A stretch of 64,000 nucleotides of DNA from Gyromitra esculenta (Eukaryota; Ascomycota; Pezizomycetes; Pezizales; Discinaceae). The translations under genes were made by a program, and so were the position numbers. Shown here one piece after another: positions 36,401 to 48,198 of the stretch. The notes beneath the pieces are model-generated. The model was not told the DNA's origin. It did no database searches and saw nothing but the letters and a program-made list of their open reading frames with translations. Within the stretch, counting starts at the first letter, position 1; each line of letters starts with the position of its first letter. Location: the NCBI GenBank assembly GCA_038503075.1, contig JBCAML010000005.1, positions 868,001 to 932,000 on the forward strand, written 5' to 3'.

Positions 36401-37129
36401 TTACCTATGGCCGAGTTCTCAGCAAATAACCAGGAATCCGCGAGTACCAAAGTTTCTCCTTTCTTCGCTAACTATGGGTACCATCCTCGTTTTGATACTA
36501 CTCTCCTCTCAACCCAAGCGACCCCTCAGAGCCTAGATGCTGCCTTGTTTAGTCAAACCATGCAAGGACTCTATGACCATCTACGAACGCAAATAAGGAC
36601 GGCCCAAGATATCCAAGAAACGGCTACGAATAGACACCGTATACCTGCTCCAGCCTACCGAGTCGATGACCATGTCTTCGTGTCAATGAAGAACATTAGG
36701 ACTACCCGTAATGCTAGAAAGTTGGATTGGAAATGGATGGGACCCTATCCGATTAAAAAGATGATCTCTCCTTTTGCCTACGAAGTTGATCTTCCATCCT
36801 CGGTTAAGTACCACCCTGTCTTTCATGTTTCTTTATTGAAACCTGCGGCCCATGATGCTCTTCCCGGACAAATCATTCCTCCCCCAGCGCCTGTTGTCGT
36901 TAACGACCAAGAAGAATATTACATCGAGAAAATCTTGGACCAACGGATATATCGCAAGAAACAACAGTACCTCGTTGAATGGACCGGATATGCTCACCCT
37001 ACCTGGGAACCCGCTGAAGACTTAGTAGATACGTCGGCACTGGAAAAGTTTTTAATCACCCCGACCTTAACTATGCCTAATGTTCGCAGGAGCTCACGCT
37101 TGAAGGGGGGAGCTACTTTCATGGATTGA
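33428..37129 (+). CDS. pol: Pol polyprotein of element 2 (PR-RT-RH-IN-chromodomain)
   Basis: The pol frame is open from the slippery site (33428) to TGA at 37127-37129, over 1220 codons without a break and without a needed ATG of its own. This fits expression as a Gag-Pol fusion. Order: protease with HALLDTGASGFAFID; reverse transcriptase (KKADGSLRLCVDYRGLN, MPFGLTNAPGTFQR, catalytic YLDDILIYSD); RNase H ([23 protein letters not shown]); integrase zinc finger (HHDAPAAGHPGRDKTFELL ... CHICQKAK) and core (ISMDFVTGLP, HITSDRGTQF, FHPETDGQTERLN); and a C-terminal chromodomain (EEYYIEKILDQR, QYLVEWTGYAHPTWEPAEDL) that would direct integration to marked chromatin. All catalytic residues I can check are present. 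Confidence 0.95.
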   Translation, partial: FKLVQPRLTSDPALVPISFPLSAFSISGFSVSDVSVEDQLDGEHFVVSCNISHSNKIIKTHALLDTGASGFAFIDKNFASHHSLPLSPLKTPRQLEVIDGRTVASGDITHIANINLSIDQHQEQAPCFVTQLGHYPLVLGIPWMNHHDVHLHFADKRIEFNSKLCTTRCAPRLPVISTSSIPNPPRLNLSFIGAASFRTLTRKRSSQAYAMSLYEINKIIDDKTSKEEWKSRIPTEYHDFLDMFDKTKAQGLPPRRPYDHRIQLQEGKDAPFGPLYGMSREELIVLKKYIEDNLEKGFIRASSSPAGSPVLFVKKADGSLRLCVDYRGLNAITVKDRYTSPLIRETLDRLAKAQWYTKLDLRDGYHQVRIAEGDEWKTAFRTRYGLYEYQVMPFGLTNAPGTFQRFVNDCLTEYLDIFCTAYLDDILIYSDTFAEHQTHVRKVLQTLKDNDILLKPEKCEFEVQTTKYLGLILTPDGIKMDEEKLKAVREWGTPRSVKDVQAFLGFANFYRRFILGFSKLASPLTALTKKGIAFEWTIEADVAFENLKYAFTTAPILIHFDPDKKIIVETDASDFVSGGILSQYDDNGVLHPVAFFSKKHSPAECNYEIYDKELLAIIRVFEEWRPELEGSKHPIDVISDHKNLEYFMSTKQLNRRQARWAEYLSRFDFVITYRPGSQGGKPDALTRRSGDLPKEGDERLAHQSQVVLKKENLDPKLSLLSASLSNEAAELDAPLKKLFAEGYIADKFPEKILLALRNKDQQSKEITLSECKEENGNLYYRDCIYVPDSAPLRLELIKRHHDAPAAGHPGRDKTFELLARRFYWPKMRESIGQYVRNCHICQKAKPVTQRTQGVLRPLPIPNRPWQEISMDFVTGLPESNGYDAIMVVVDRLSKMRHLIPCNTTVNSRDVAELYLQHVWKLHGLPTHITSDRGTQFTAHFWKELCQRLGIQARMSTAFHPETDGQTERLNAVMEQYLRSYVSYQQEDWSNWLPMAEFSANNQESASTKVSPFFANYGYHPRFDTTLLSTQATPQSLDAALFSQTMQGLYDHLRTQIRTAQDIQETATNRHRIPAPAYRVDDHVFVSMKNIRTTRNARKLDWKWMGPYPIKKMISPFAYEVDLPSSVKYHPVFHVSLLKPAAHDALPGQIIPPPAPVVVNDQEEYYIEKILDQRIYRKKQQYLVEWTGYAHPTWEPAEDLVDTSALEKFLITPTLTMPNVRRSSRLKGGATFMD

Positions 37130-37532
37130 TTCAGGGATGACTCGTGGTTCAGATGGTTGTATAATTTCTTTGTTGTTCGGTTAGGTTTCAGGTTATTAGG
37201 ATAATGTCTTTGTGTTTCGGTTGTTGCCGGGTTGTTGTTAGTGCTATTGAAAAGCGGGGTATTTAAGGAAGGATCTTGGTTGTTTTCGTTCTTCTTCTTT
37301 TCTTTCCTTAAGAACGTTCTCGTTTACCTTCTCCCTGTATCGATTACAATACAATCTTGGTTCTACTCGTAACCTTCGCTGTCGCTCGTTGAACCATCGT
37401 CGATACTTCGCTCAAGTATACCTCTAGTAGAACTTGTAGAAACACTGCACTCTTCAAACATGTTGTCACCTCGCTTAAGAAGACTGCTCACCTTCAGTGA
37501 TATCTGAAGGGCTTAACTCGAGCTCAATGGGG
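37127..37532 (+). repeat. 3' LTR of element 2
   Basis: It overlaps the pol stop codon. It is identical to the 5' LTR from TTTCATGG up to CTTAAG (about 37312). After that it carries many short insertions and deletions to its end, and the terminal CCGTGTGA is degraded. GATAT follows at 37533-37537. Confidence 0.88.
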
Positions 37533-37537
37533 GATAT

Positions 37538-38080
37538 TTTGTTATTTCATGTAGCATTTCCCATAACAATAAAATCATTAAAACACACGCACTATTGGAC
37601 ACTGGAGCCTCTGGATTCGCTTTCATTGATAAGGAATTTGCGAGTCACCATTCCCTACCACTTCTCCCCCTCAAAATTCCCCAACAACTTGAGGTTATAG
37701 ACGGCCGCCCTGTTGCCTCAGGAGCCATTACCCATATCGCCAACATCAACCTGTCTATCCAGCAACACCAAGAACAAGCCCCCTGTTTCGTAACTCAGCT
37801 TGGTCACTACCCTTTAGTCCTAGGAATTCCATGGATGAACCACCATGATGTTCACCTCCACTTCGCCGACAAACGCATTGAGTTTAATTCTAAACTCTGC
37901 ACTACAGACTGCTCCCCCAACACCACAATAGTATCCGCCCCCTCAATTTCCGCTCCTGCTAAACTTAACATTTCCTTCATCAATGCCGCTAGCTTTAGAA
38001 CCCTTACCCGAAAACGGTCTCTACAAGCATATGCTATGTCCCTCTACAAAATTAATAGAATTCTAGAGGAGAAGACTACT
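37538..38080 (+). pseudogene. Element 1 pol fragment: protease region
   Basis: Continues element 1 pol after element 2. It reads ALLDTGASGFAFIDKEFASH, then QAPCFVTQLGHYPLVLGIPW and RTLTRKRSLQAYAMSLYKIN. The frame stays open until it is broken at 38080 by the solo LTR. Confidence 0.88.
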
Positions 38081-38993
38081 TGTTATACCTATTGGTAGCT
38101 TAGTTGGTTACGACATGAGTTCGCTTACGATGCACACATATGGACTAGCGTTCAATCTCCGACCATGTCAGTTATTATTAATCTTGGTTGATTATTAATA
38201 AGATTCGGATTGGATGTTTGGTTTCCTTGTGTCATCAATGGCCGACTCTTTCGATCGACACTTCCCCGATTCGCTTATACGTTGCGTCGCAGGTTAATCC
38301 CGACAATCACGCCATACAATAATGAGAGGGGTAGGAGCGAAGGAAAGCGTTCAGGGTCTATGGGATTTCTCCATGTTAGTTCATGTTATTACATAGCCTT
38401 TGTATTCAACGCTTGACTACTATAAGTAGTCCAGTGTTCTACCGTTGAGAAGGGTCTTCTTCCTGATCATTAGTGACGAAGAACGAGCCTTATCAATATT
38501 ATATTGTATAGCTTAAACGGTATACGACTTTCATTCATACTCTCAAGGTCCTGCGTTCGTTTCATCTTCAAGTAATACTTTCTTCATGCAAAGAATCCTT
38601 TATTTCTTCAAGAGACTTTGTTGTTGCTTCATGCGACATGAGCATAAAGTCGCGATCGTCCACAACAGACCATTCGCCGATTGGTTTGACGAAGAGTATA
38701 TTCGAACGAACGCGATGCGATCACAACCAAGCAAGCGATATTCAAACTACACATAGGGCTAAGGACCCTTCAGCGTTAGTTATTAAAAAACCTTACTATT
38801 GGAAGTTCTTCACGGAACTTTGCGCGATCCCTACTTTGAACCCTACAGTTATCTTTTAGCGGTTCATAAGAAGCAGTTAGGACTTGCGCCTGTGTATTGT
38901 GTTGCGGATAGCGGCCAGGCAGGTTATAGCGTCTAGATTGTTATCTAAAGCTTCCTGGAGATTTCCTGTGCGGTAAGAAGTACCGGTCGAACA
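38081..38993 (+). repeat. 913-bp solo LTR of a different family
   Basis: Starts TGTTATACC and ends GGTCGAACA (TG...CA, with TGTT/AACA inverted ends). Direct CTACT repeats flank it at 38076-38080 and 38994-38998, and removing it restores the codons of element 1 pol. No coding capacity was seen inside. The strand is arbitrary; LTR identity is inferred from ends, duplication and length. Confidence 0.85.
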
Positions 38994-38998
38994 CTACT

Positions 38999-40870
<1,872 letters not shown>

Positions 40871-40917
40871 GTAGCCCCCCCTTATAGCCATGAGCTCCTG
40901 TGAACATTAACCAGTTC

Positions 40918-41365
40918 TCTCACGGTTGAGTCCCTCGCTAAGCACTTCAGTATCCGTGAAGGTGAGCAGTGCTACTTAATGAGGTATCAACACGTTCAAA
41001 GAGTGCAGTGTTTCTACAGGTTCTACGATGGGTCTATCTCAAGGCGAGATAAGTGCAGCGAAGTGGACAGCGACAACGAGGATTCTAAGGTAGAACCGAA
41101 AGAGTATTTTTGACAAGTACAGGAGAAGGTAAACGAGAACGTTGCTTAAGGAAAGAAGAGAAAGAGAAACAAGAGCGACCAAAATCCTTCCTTAAATACC
41201 CCGCTTTCCTGCAACACCAACAACAACCCGACAACAACCGAAACACAAAGACATTATTCTAACAACCCTAAACATAACTGAACAACAAAGGAATTATCCA
41301 ACCATCCAAACAACGATAGAGTCGCAAATCAAACCACAATTTATCTTCTAAGTCAATCCATGAAA
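40918..41365 (-). repeat. Solo LTR (family A) in element 4 pol
   Basis: Complete LTR of 448 bp. Flanks AGTTC (40913-40917) and AGTCC (41366-41370) are a target duplication with one mismatch. It sits inside the last codons of element 4 pol. Confidence 0.85.
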
Positions 41366-42321
41366 AGTCCCTCTTGGGTTTATGCGGATATCTCTGATGG
41401 AAGACATCTATTGCTTCCGTTTCCTCATGATACTCGGCGGGTTCCCACGTAGGTAACGCATAACCAGTCCACTCAACCAAGTATTGGAGTTTTCCTCGAC
41501 GAAAGCGGGAGTCCAAAATACTTTCGACAAGATATTCTTCATGATCGTTAACTTGGATTGGAGGTGGAGGGGCTATGATTTGGCCTGGAAGGGGGTCGAT
41601 AGGGGCAGCTCTTATCAATGAGACATGGAACACAGGGTGATACTTCATTGAAACTGGCAGTTCAACCTTATAGGCATGAGCCGAAATTACCTGTTTTATC
41701 GGAAAAGGGGCGCTCCACTTCCAATTTAACTTCCTTGAGTTTCTGGTTGTCCTCATATTTTTCATGGATACGAAGACTTCGTCTTTGATCTTAAATGAAG
41801 AGGTGGGGGTACGATGTTTATTGGTACTGTTTTCGAAGACATCCTGAGCCGTTTTCATCTGCGTTCGGAGGAAGTCTCTTAACTCTTCCATTTTTAGGGC
41901 GAAGTTATTGGCATCGAGGGTTTGCGAACGATCATTGCGGACGACAGAAGTATCAAACCGGGGGTGATAACCATAATTGGCGAAGAAGGGTGTAGCCTTA
42001 GTACATGCAGATTCCTGGTTATTGGCAGCAAATTCGGCAATAGGTAGCCATTTAGACCAGTCGTCTTGTTGATAAGACACATAACAACGGAGGTATTGCT
42101 CCATCACGGCATTGAGACGCTCAGTTTGTCCATCAGTCTCTGGATGGAAGGAGGTGGACATTCGGGCGGCAATATTCAAACGCTGGCAGAGATGCTTCCA
42201 GAACTTCGCGGTGAACTGTGTTCCTCTATCAGAAGTAATATGGGAGGGAAGTCCATGGAGTTTCCAAATATTTTGGAGGTATAGTTCGGCAGTCTGTTCG
42301 GCGTTAACAGTGGTATTACAC
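41366..42321 (-). pseudogene. Element 4 pol fragment: integrase C-terminus and chromodomain
   Basis: Minus-strand frame open from the integrase core (HITSDRGTQF, SFHPETDGQTERLNAVMEQY) through GYHPRFDTSVV and KYHPVFHVSLIRAA to a chromodomain (EEYLVESILDSRFRRGKLQY, TGYALPTWEPAEY). The sequence is clearly diverged from elements 1-3, so it is a second lineage. It is cut on the 5' side by element 3's LTR and on the 3' side by a solo LTR. Confidence 0.9.
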
Positions 42322-42741
42322 TCTCACGGTTCAGTCCCTCGTTAAGCCCTTCAGTATCCCTGAAGGTGAGCAGTGCTACTTAAGCGAGGAGCTAACTCGT
42401 TCGAGGAGTGCAGTGTTTCTACAAGTTCTACGAGGGGTCTATCTCAAGGCGAGATAAGTGCAGCGGAGTGGACAGCGACAGCAAGGGTTCTGAGATAGAA
42501 CCGAGATAGTATTCTGACAAATACAGAAGAAGGTAAACGAGAACGTTGCTTAAGGAAAGAAAGAAGAAGAGAAACCACAACGACCAAAATCCTGCACTTA
42601 AATACCCCGCTTTCCCGTAACACAAACAACAGCCTAACAATAACCGAGAAACAACCGAACAACAAAGCCATTATATCCCGATGACCCTTCGTTACTACCA
42701 ACGACTTCACCTTAACCTATTACCCAGTTTCATCCGTGAAA
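42322..42741 (-). repeat. 3' LTR of element 3
   Basis: Family A LTR of 420 bp; it overlaps the end of pol. ACGTTGCTT lies within it at about 42544-42552 (plus-strand reading). Confidence 0.9.
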
Positions 42742-45700
42742 GTAGCTCCCCGTCTCAAGCGTGAGCTCCTGCGAACCTTAGGAATAATAGCAGCCATCGT
42801 AGCGAGAAACGTGTCAAGAGCTGAGGTATCTTGGAGGTCCTCGGCAGGTTCCCATGTAGGGTGGGCGTATCCAGTCCATTCCACAAGGTATTGAAGTTGT
42901 CCTCTATAATTGCGCTGGTCTAGGATTTTCTCGATATAATATTCCTCTTGATCATTGACAACGACTGGCGCCGGTGGGGGAATAATTTGTCCCGGGAGAG
43001 CGTTATTAGGGGCAGGCTTGAGGAGAGAAACATGAAATACAGGGTGGTATTTGACCGACAAGGGGAGGTCTATCTCGTAGGCGAAAGGGGAAACAATTCT
43101 CTTTACCGCATAAGGACCCATCCATTTCCAGTCTAGTTTCCTAGCGTTACGAGTAGTCCTGATGTTCTTCATTGATACGAAGACTTGGTCATGGATTTGG
43201 TACGCCGGGGCTGGAGTTCTGTGCTTATTAGTGGCGGTCTCTTGAATGTCTTGAGCGGTTCTAATCTGTGTCCTAAGGTAATCGTATAGCTCCTGCATCC
43301 TACTGGCAAAGATAGCGGCGTCTTGACTCTGAGGGGTGTTTGCTAGGGGGACGAGAGAAGTATCGAATCGAGGATGATAGCCGTAGTTAGCTAAGAAGGG
43401 GGATACTTTCGTACTCGCCGATTCTTGGTTATTGGCAGAGAATTCCGCCATGGGTAGCCATCTACTCCAGTCTTCCTGTTGGTAGGACACATATGATCGA
43501 AGGTACTGTTCCATTACTGCGTTCAGTCTCTCTGTTTGCCCGTCTGTTTCTGGGTGGAAAGCAGTGGACATCCGGGCTTGTATTCCTAGACGTTGGCATA
43601 ATTCTTTCCAAAAATGGGCAGTGAATTGAGTGCCTCGGTCAGAAGTAATGTGTGTAGGTAAGCCGTGTAACTTCCAGACATGTTGTAGGTAAAGGTCAGC
43701 GACGTCTCTGGAATTGACGGTAGTATTGCATGGAATGAGGTGTCGCATTTTCGATAATCGGTCCACAACTACCATGATCGCATCATAGCCATTGGATTCA
43801 GGGAGGCCTGTGACAAAGTCCATCGAGATCTCTTGCCAGGGTCGTTGGGGAATGGGTAAAGGACGGAGAACACCTGGGGTGCGATGGGTAGTAGGTTTGG
43901 CTTTCTGGCAGGTGTGGCAGTTTCGTACGTATCGACTAACCGATTCCCGCATTTTAGGCCAATAAAAACTTCTTGCCATAAGTTCGAAGGTCTTATCTTG
44001 TCCTGGATGGCCTGCTGCTGGGGTATCATAATACCTTCGGATAAGTTCCAATCAAAGAGGATCAGAGTCAGGGACATAGAGGCATTCTCGATAATATAGG
44101 AGACCGTCGTTCTCGCTGCATTCACTTAGGGTAATCTCCTTTGAACGTTGTTCCTTATTTTTGAGCGCCGTGAGTATCTTCTCTGGGAATTTATCAGTAC
44201 TATATCCTTCTTGGAAGAGTTTTGAAAGGGGGGCGTCCAGTCCAGCGGCTTCATTTGGTAAAGAAGCCGATAACAAACTTAGCTTAGAATCAATATTCCC
44301 TTTTTTTAACACCACTTGGCTTTGGTATGCCAATCCTTCATCACCTTCCTTGGGAAGATCTCCTGATCTTCTGGTCAATGCATCGGTTTTTCCTCCTTGA
44401 GTACCTGGACGATAGATAATTACAAAATCGAAGCGGGACAAATACTCGGCCCATCTCGCTTGGCGTCGGTTCAATTGCTTGGTACTCATAAAGTACTCGA
44501 GGTTTTTGTGGTCGCTAATCACATCGATCGGGTGTTTTGATCCTTCGAGTTCGGGGCGCCATTCTTCGAAAACACAGATGATGGCCAATAATTCCTTATC
44601 GTAAATCTTGTAGTTGCATTCCGCAGGGGAATGTTTCTTCGAGAAGAAAGCCACTGGGTGCAAAATACCGTTATCATCGTACTGGGATAGGACTCCTCCT
44701 GACACAAAGTCTGAGGCATCTGTTTCTACAATGATCTTCTTGTCGGGATCGAAGTGAATTAGGATTGGGGCAGTAGTAAAGGCATATTTGAGGTTTTCGA
44801 AGGCTATTTCAGCTTCGACGGACCATTCAAAAGTGAGGCCTTTCCTGGTGAGGGCGGTGAGCGGTGCAGCGAGTTTAGAAAACCCTAGAATAAAGCGACG
44901 GTAAAAGTTGGCAAAGCCTAAGAAAGCTTGGACATCTTTTACGCTTTTCGGTGTTCCCCATTCCCGGACGGCCTTGAGTTTTTCCTCATCCATCTTGATG
45001 CCGTCAGGGGTAAGGATGAGACCGAGGTATTTGGTGGTTTATACCTCGAATTCGCATTTCTCTGGTTTCAGCAAAATATCATTGTCCTTGAGAGTCTGGA
45101 GAACCTTGCGAACATGGACCTGGTGTTCTGCGAAGGTATCGCTATAAATAAGGATGTCGTCGAGATAGGCGGTGCAGAAAATATCTAGATATTCTCTCAG
45201 GCAGTCGTTGACAAAGCGTTGAAAGGTGCCAGGTGCATTAGTTAGGCCGAATGGCATTACTTGATATTCATAGAGTCCATAGCGGGTTCGGAAGGCCGTT
45301 TTCCATTCCTCCCCTTCGGCGATTCGGATCTGATGATAACCCTCGCGGAGATCGAGTTTTGTGTACCATTGAGCTTTGGCCAGTCTATCGAGGGTTTCTC
45401 GTATGAGAGGAGAGGTATAGCGATCTTTGACGGTAATGGCGTTTAGACCTCTATAATCAACACATAGTCGGAGGGAGCCATCTGCTTTCTTTACAAAGAG
45501 TACAGGGGAGCCAGCGGGAGAAGAACTGGCAAGGATAAAGCCCTTCTCAAGGTTGTCCTCGATATACTTTTTTAGAACGATAAGTTCCTCCCTTGACATC
45601 CCGTAGAGTGGTCCGAATGGTGCATCCTTCCCTTCCATCAGTTGTATTTTATGATCATACTGGCGGCGTGGGGGCAGTCCTTGTGCTTTCGCTTTGTCGA

Positions 45701-46430
45701 ACATGTCCAGGAATTCGTGGTACTCGGCTGGGATCCTTGATTTCCACTCTTCCTTGGTTGTCTTTTTGTCTATGAGTTTGTTTATTTCATAGAGGGACAT
45801 GGCATAAGCTTGGTGGTTGCGTTTCCTAGTAAGGGTTCTGAAACTGGCAGCGCCAATAAACGACATGTTTAGTCTGGGAGGAGCAGGGATTGATGGGGAG
45901 GTAACGATGGGGGAGTGAGGGGCACAATGAGTGGTGCAGAGTTTAGAATTAAACTCAATGCGTTTGTTGGCGAAGCGGAGTTGCACATCATGGTGTTTCA
46001 TCCATGGTATGTCCAAGACTAGAGGGTAGTGGCCCAGTTGGGTCACAAAACAGGGGGCTTGTTCTCGGTGATTTTGAATGGACAAATTGAGGTTGGCGAT
46101 GTGGGTAATGTCTCCCGAGGCGACGGGGCGACCATCGATGACCTCAAGTTGGCGGGAGGTTTTTAAAGGGGTAAGAGGTAGGGAATGGTGACTCGCGAAT
46201 TTCTGATCAATAAATGCAAATCCGGAGGCTCCGGTGTCTAGTAAAGCGTGGGTTTTTATAATTTTATTGCTATGGGAAATATTGCATGATACTACAAAAT
46301 GTTCCCCATCCAACTGATCCTCCACGCTTACACTAGAAACCGAAAACCCAGAAATTGAAAATGCAGATAAAGGTAGGAAATTTGAAACCAAGGTAGGGTC
46401 ACTGATCGACCTTGGTTGTACTAGTTTAAA
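42720..46430 (-). pseudogene. pol: Pol of element 3, two nonsense codons
   Basis: A single frame read from the slippery site to 42720, interrupted only by TAA at 45041-45039 (the intact copy has CAA, after CEFEV) and TGA at 44054-44052 (the intact copy has an Arg codon, after PDSDPL). Both are C-to-T changes on the coding strand. All domains are present: [47 protein letters not shown], the integrase zinc finger (CHTCQKAK), SMDFVTGLPES, SDRGTQF, FHPETDGQTERLN and a chromodomain. No frameshift was seen in about 3.7 kb. Confidence 0.92.
46386..46430 (-). promoter_or_regulatory. -1 frameshift cassette, element 3
   Basis: On the minus strand: TTTAAAC (46430-46424), TAG (46423-46421), a 6-nt spacer including the stop, stem AACCAAGG (46417-46410), a 16-nt loop, CCTTGGTT (46393-46386). 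Confidence 0.85.
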
Positions 46431-47713
46431 GACTCATTGGTTGAGTCTGCTGATTCTAACGCGAAAAATTGAGGAGGGAGTGGTGGTGGTGGCAGGGAAG
46501 AGGCAGGGGGTGTTCGGGTGGCTGGTGGCGCAGTGAGAGCTCCCCTCATTGTAGGTTTCTTGGGAGCGGAGGGGCAGTTGGCGTATGAGTGGTCGGGGGC
46601 GGCGCAAAACATGCACTTCCCCGTAGAGCGGCGCCATTGCTTTTCTTCCTCCGAGAGCTTTCTCCGTCCGTTAACCATTGTATATCGTTGGTCTTGAGGG
46701 GGGCGAGAAAGATTGCTGGTACGTCCGAAAGACAGGTCCATAGGGGCTAGTCCTCCCGGGGTAAAGGAGGAAGCAGGGGTGAAGGCGGCGGGAACACTGA
46801 ATTGACCCATGCTGTCTCGAGCGTTTCCCCGTTTCTCTGCCTTGCGGGCTCGGATACGGTTATCTAGTCGAGTGAGGGTGAGAATCATTTCTGGGAAGTT
46901 GGCTGGGGCAACTGGTGCAAACACCATAGCTTCTTTTAGTTCTTCCGACATGCCATGTTCCAGTGCGTCCATTTTTGAATTCTCATCGAAATTCAGTTGG
47001 CCCATGATTCGTTGGAAGTCAGCTAGATAGGCCGAGAAGTCACGCTTTCCTTGACGGAGTTGGTGAAGTTCTCGCCGAGCAGTGCCAGTTGGATCTGGGT
47101 CTCCGAAGGCAGTTTCTAAGGCGGCGATAAGTTGTTCCGCGCTATTCCAAGTGGTGAGGCCTGAGGGGAGAACTGTGTGGCGAACCTGTTCCAAGGCTGC
47201 TCCTTCTAGTCGATTGATAGTATAAAGTATCATTGTGGTCTCGTTAGCGAAGCGGTCTCGGTTGACGGTTAACTTGGAACGTAGTTGGAGTATAAAACCA
47301 GGGAGCTTTGTTCGGGATCCATCGAATTTTTCTGGGTCCGGCATGCGTTCCGATCGATGGGTGTTTGACGGCGGGGGTGGAGTAGCTGTAAGGTTGGGTG
47401 GAGCGGAGGGCACTTGGGCGGTGGATCGAGCCTCGTTCCGTTCTTGTCGAAGTCGGGCAATGAGGCTAGCGGCTTCCGTGACCCGTTGGTCTTGTTCTGT
47501 AGCGTGACGGAGAGCATTGTCGGTCTGGATCTGGGCGGTGTTGAGTTTTACCTCATTTTCCCGTTCGCTTTCCTGGAGGACATCGATCTGGTCTTCCAGG
47601 GCTTGGTTCAACTCCCTGAGTTCATTATATAGTTCTGCAGGGTCGTCTCGGTAGGCCTGAGCGAAGGCTTCTCTAGTGGGGAAGCGTTTCGTGGCGACGG
47701 CGGCTCCTTCCAT
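46421..47713 (-). CDS. gag: Gag of element 3 (intact)
   Basis: 430 aa, uninterrupted. The N-terminal ~110 residues are a predicted coiled coil (ELNQALEDQIDVLQESEREN) followed by a Pro-rich linker. The Gag core includes MPDPEKFDGSRTKLPGFILQ, DFSAYLADFQRIMGQLNF and RLDNRIRARKAEKRG. A single zinc knuckle, CMFCAAPDHSYANC, precedes a Pro-rich tail. The last codons are TTA AAC TAG inside the slippery heptamer. It serves as the intact reference for the damaged copies in elements 1 and 2. Confidence 0.95.
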   Translation of the reverse strand: MEGAAVATKRFPTREAFAQAYRDDPAELYNELRELNQALEDQIDVLQESERENEVKLNTAQIQTDNALRHATEQDQRVTEAASLIARLRQERNEARSTAQVPSAPPNLTATPPPPSNTHRSERMPDPEKFDGSRTKLPGFILQLRSKLTVNRDRFANETTMILYTINRLEGAALEQVRHTVLPSGLTTWNSAEQLIAALETAFGDPDPTGTARRELHQLRQGKRDFSAYLADFQRIMGQLNFDENSKMDALEHGMSEELKEAMVFAPVAPANFPEMILTLTRLDNRIRARKAEKRGNARDSMGQFSVPAAFTPASSFTPGGLAPMDLSFGRTSNLSRPPQDQRYTMVNGRRKLSEEEKQWRRSTGKCMFCAAPDHSYANCPSAPKKPTMRGALTAPPATRTPPASSLPPPPLPPQFFALESADSTNESLN

Positions 47714-47782
47714 GGTGGAAGAGTGTTAGGTATGCTTGTGGTGATGGAGTGGTAGAAAGTGTAGATGTTGGAAGCAACGTAA

Positions 47783-48198
47783 TCTCACGGTTCAGTCCCT
47801 CGTTAAGCCCTTCAGTATCCCTGAAGGTGAGCAGTGCTACTTAAGCGAGGAGCTAACTCGTTCGAGGAGTGCAGTGTTTCTACAAGTTCTACGAGGGGTC
47901 TATCTCAAGGCGAGATAAGTGCAGCGGAGTGGACAGCGACAGCGAGGGTTCTGAGATAGAACCGAGATAGTATTCCGACAAATACAGAAGAAGGTAAACG
48001 AGAACGTTGCTTAAGGAAAGAAGAAGAAAAACCACAATGACCAAAATCCTTCACTTAAATACCCTGCTTTCCCGTAGCACAAACAACAACCTAACAATAA
48101 CCGAGAAACAACCGAACAACAAAGCCATTATATCCCGGCGACCCTTCGTTACCACCAACAACTTCACCTTAACCCATTACCCAGTTTCATCCGTGAAA
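47783..48198 (-). repeat. 5' LTR of element 3
   Basis: 416 bp, family A. TATTTAAG on the minus strand is at 48061-48054, and AAGCAACGT at 48012-48004. The complementary primer-binding ACGTTGCTT (minus) follows the LTR at 47780-47772. Confidence 0.92.

Larger units (their letters stand above)
31680..37532 (+). mobile_element. Element 2: full-length Ty3/Gypsy chromovirus
   Basis: 5.85 kb with two LTRs (31680-32100 and 37127-37532), gag (32156-33437), pol (33428-37129) and GATAT target duplications (31675-31679 and 37533-37537). It sits in the protease-proximal part of element 1's pol. U3 is identical in the two LTRs and pol is intact, so it is the youngest full element here. Gag carries several single-base deletions. 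Confidence 0.93.
42322..48198 (-). mobile_element. Element 3: nearly intact Ty3/Gypsy chromovirus (minus)
   Basis: LTRs at 47783-48198 (5') and 42322-42741 (3'), gag 46421-47713, pol from 46430 down to 42720. The LTR pair differs at roughly a dozen sites, mostly transitions. The only coding lesions seen are two nonsense codons in pol. The flanks do not carry the expected duplication (TACAC against AGTGG). Confidence 0.93.
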
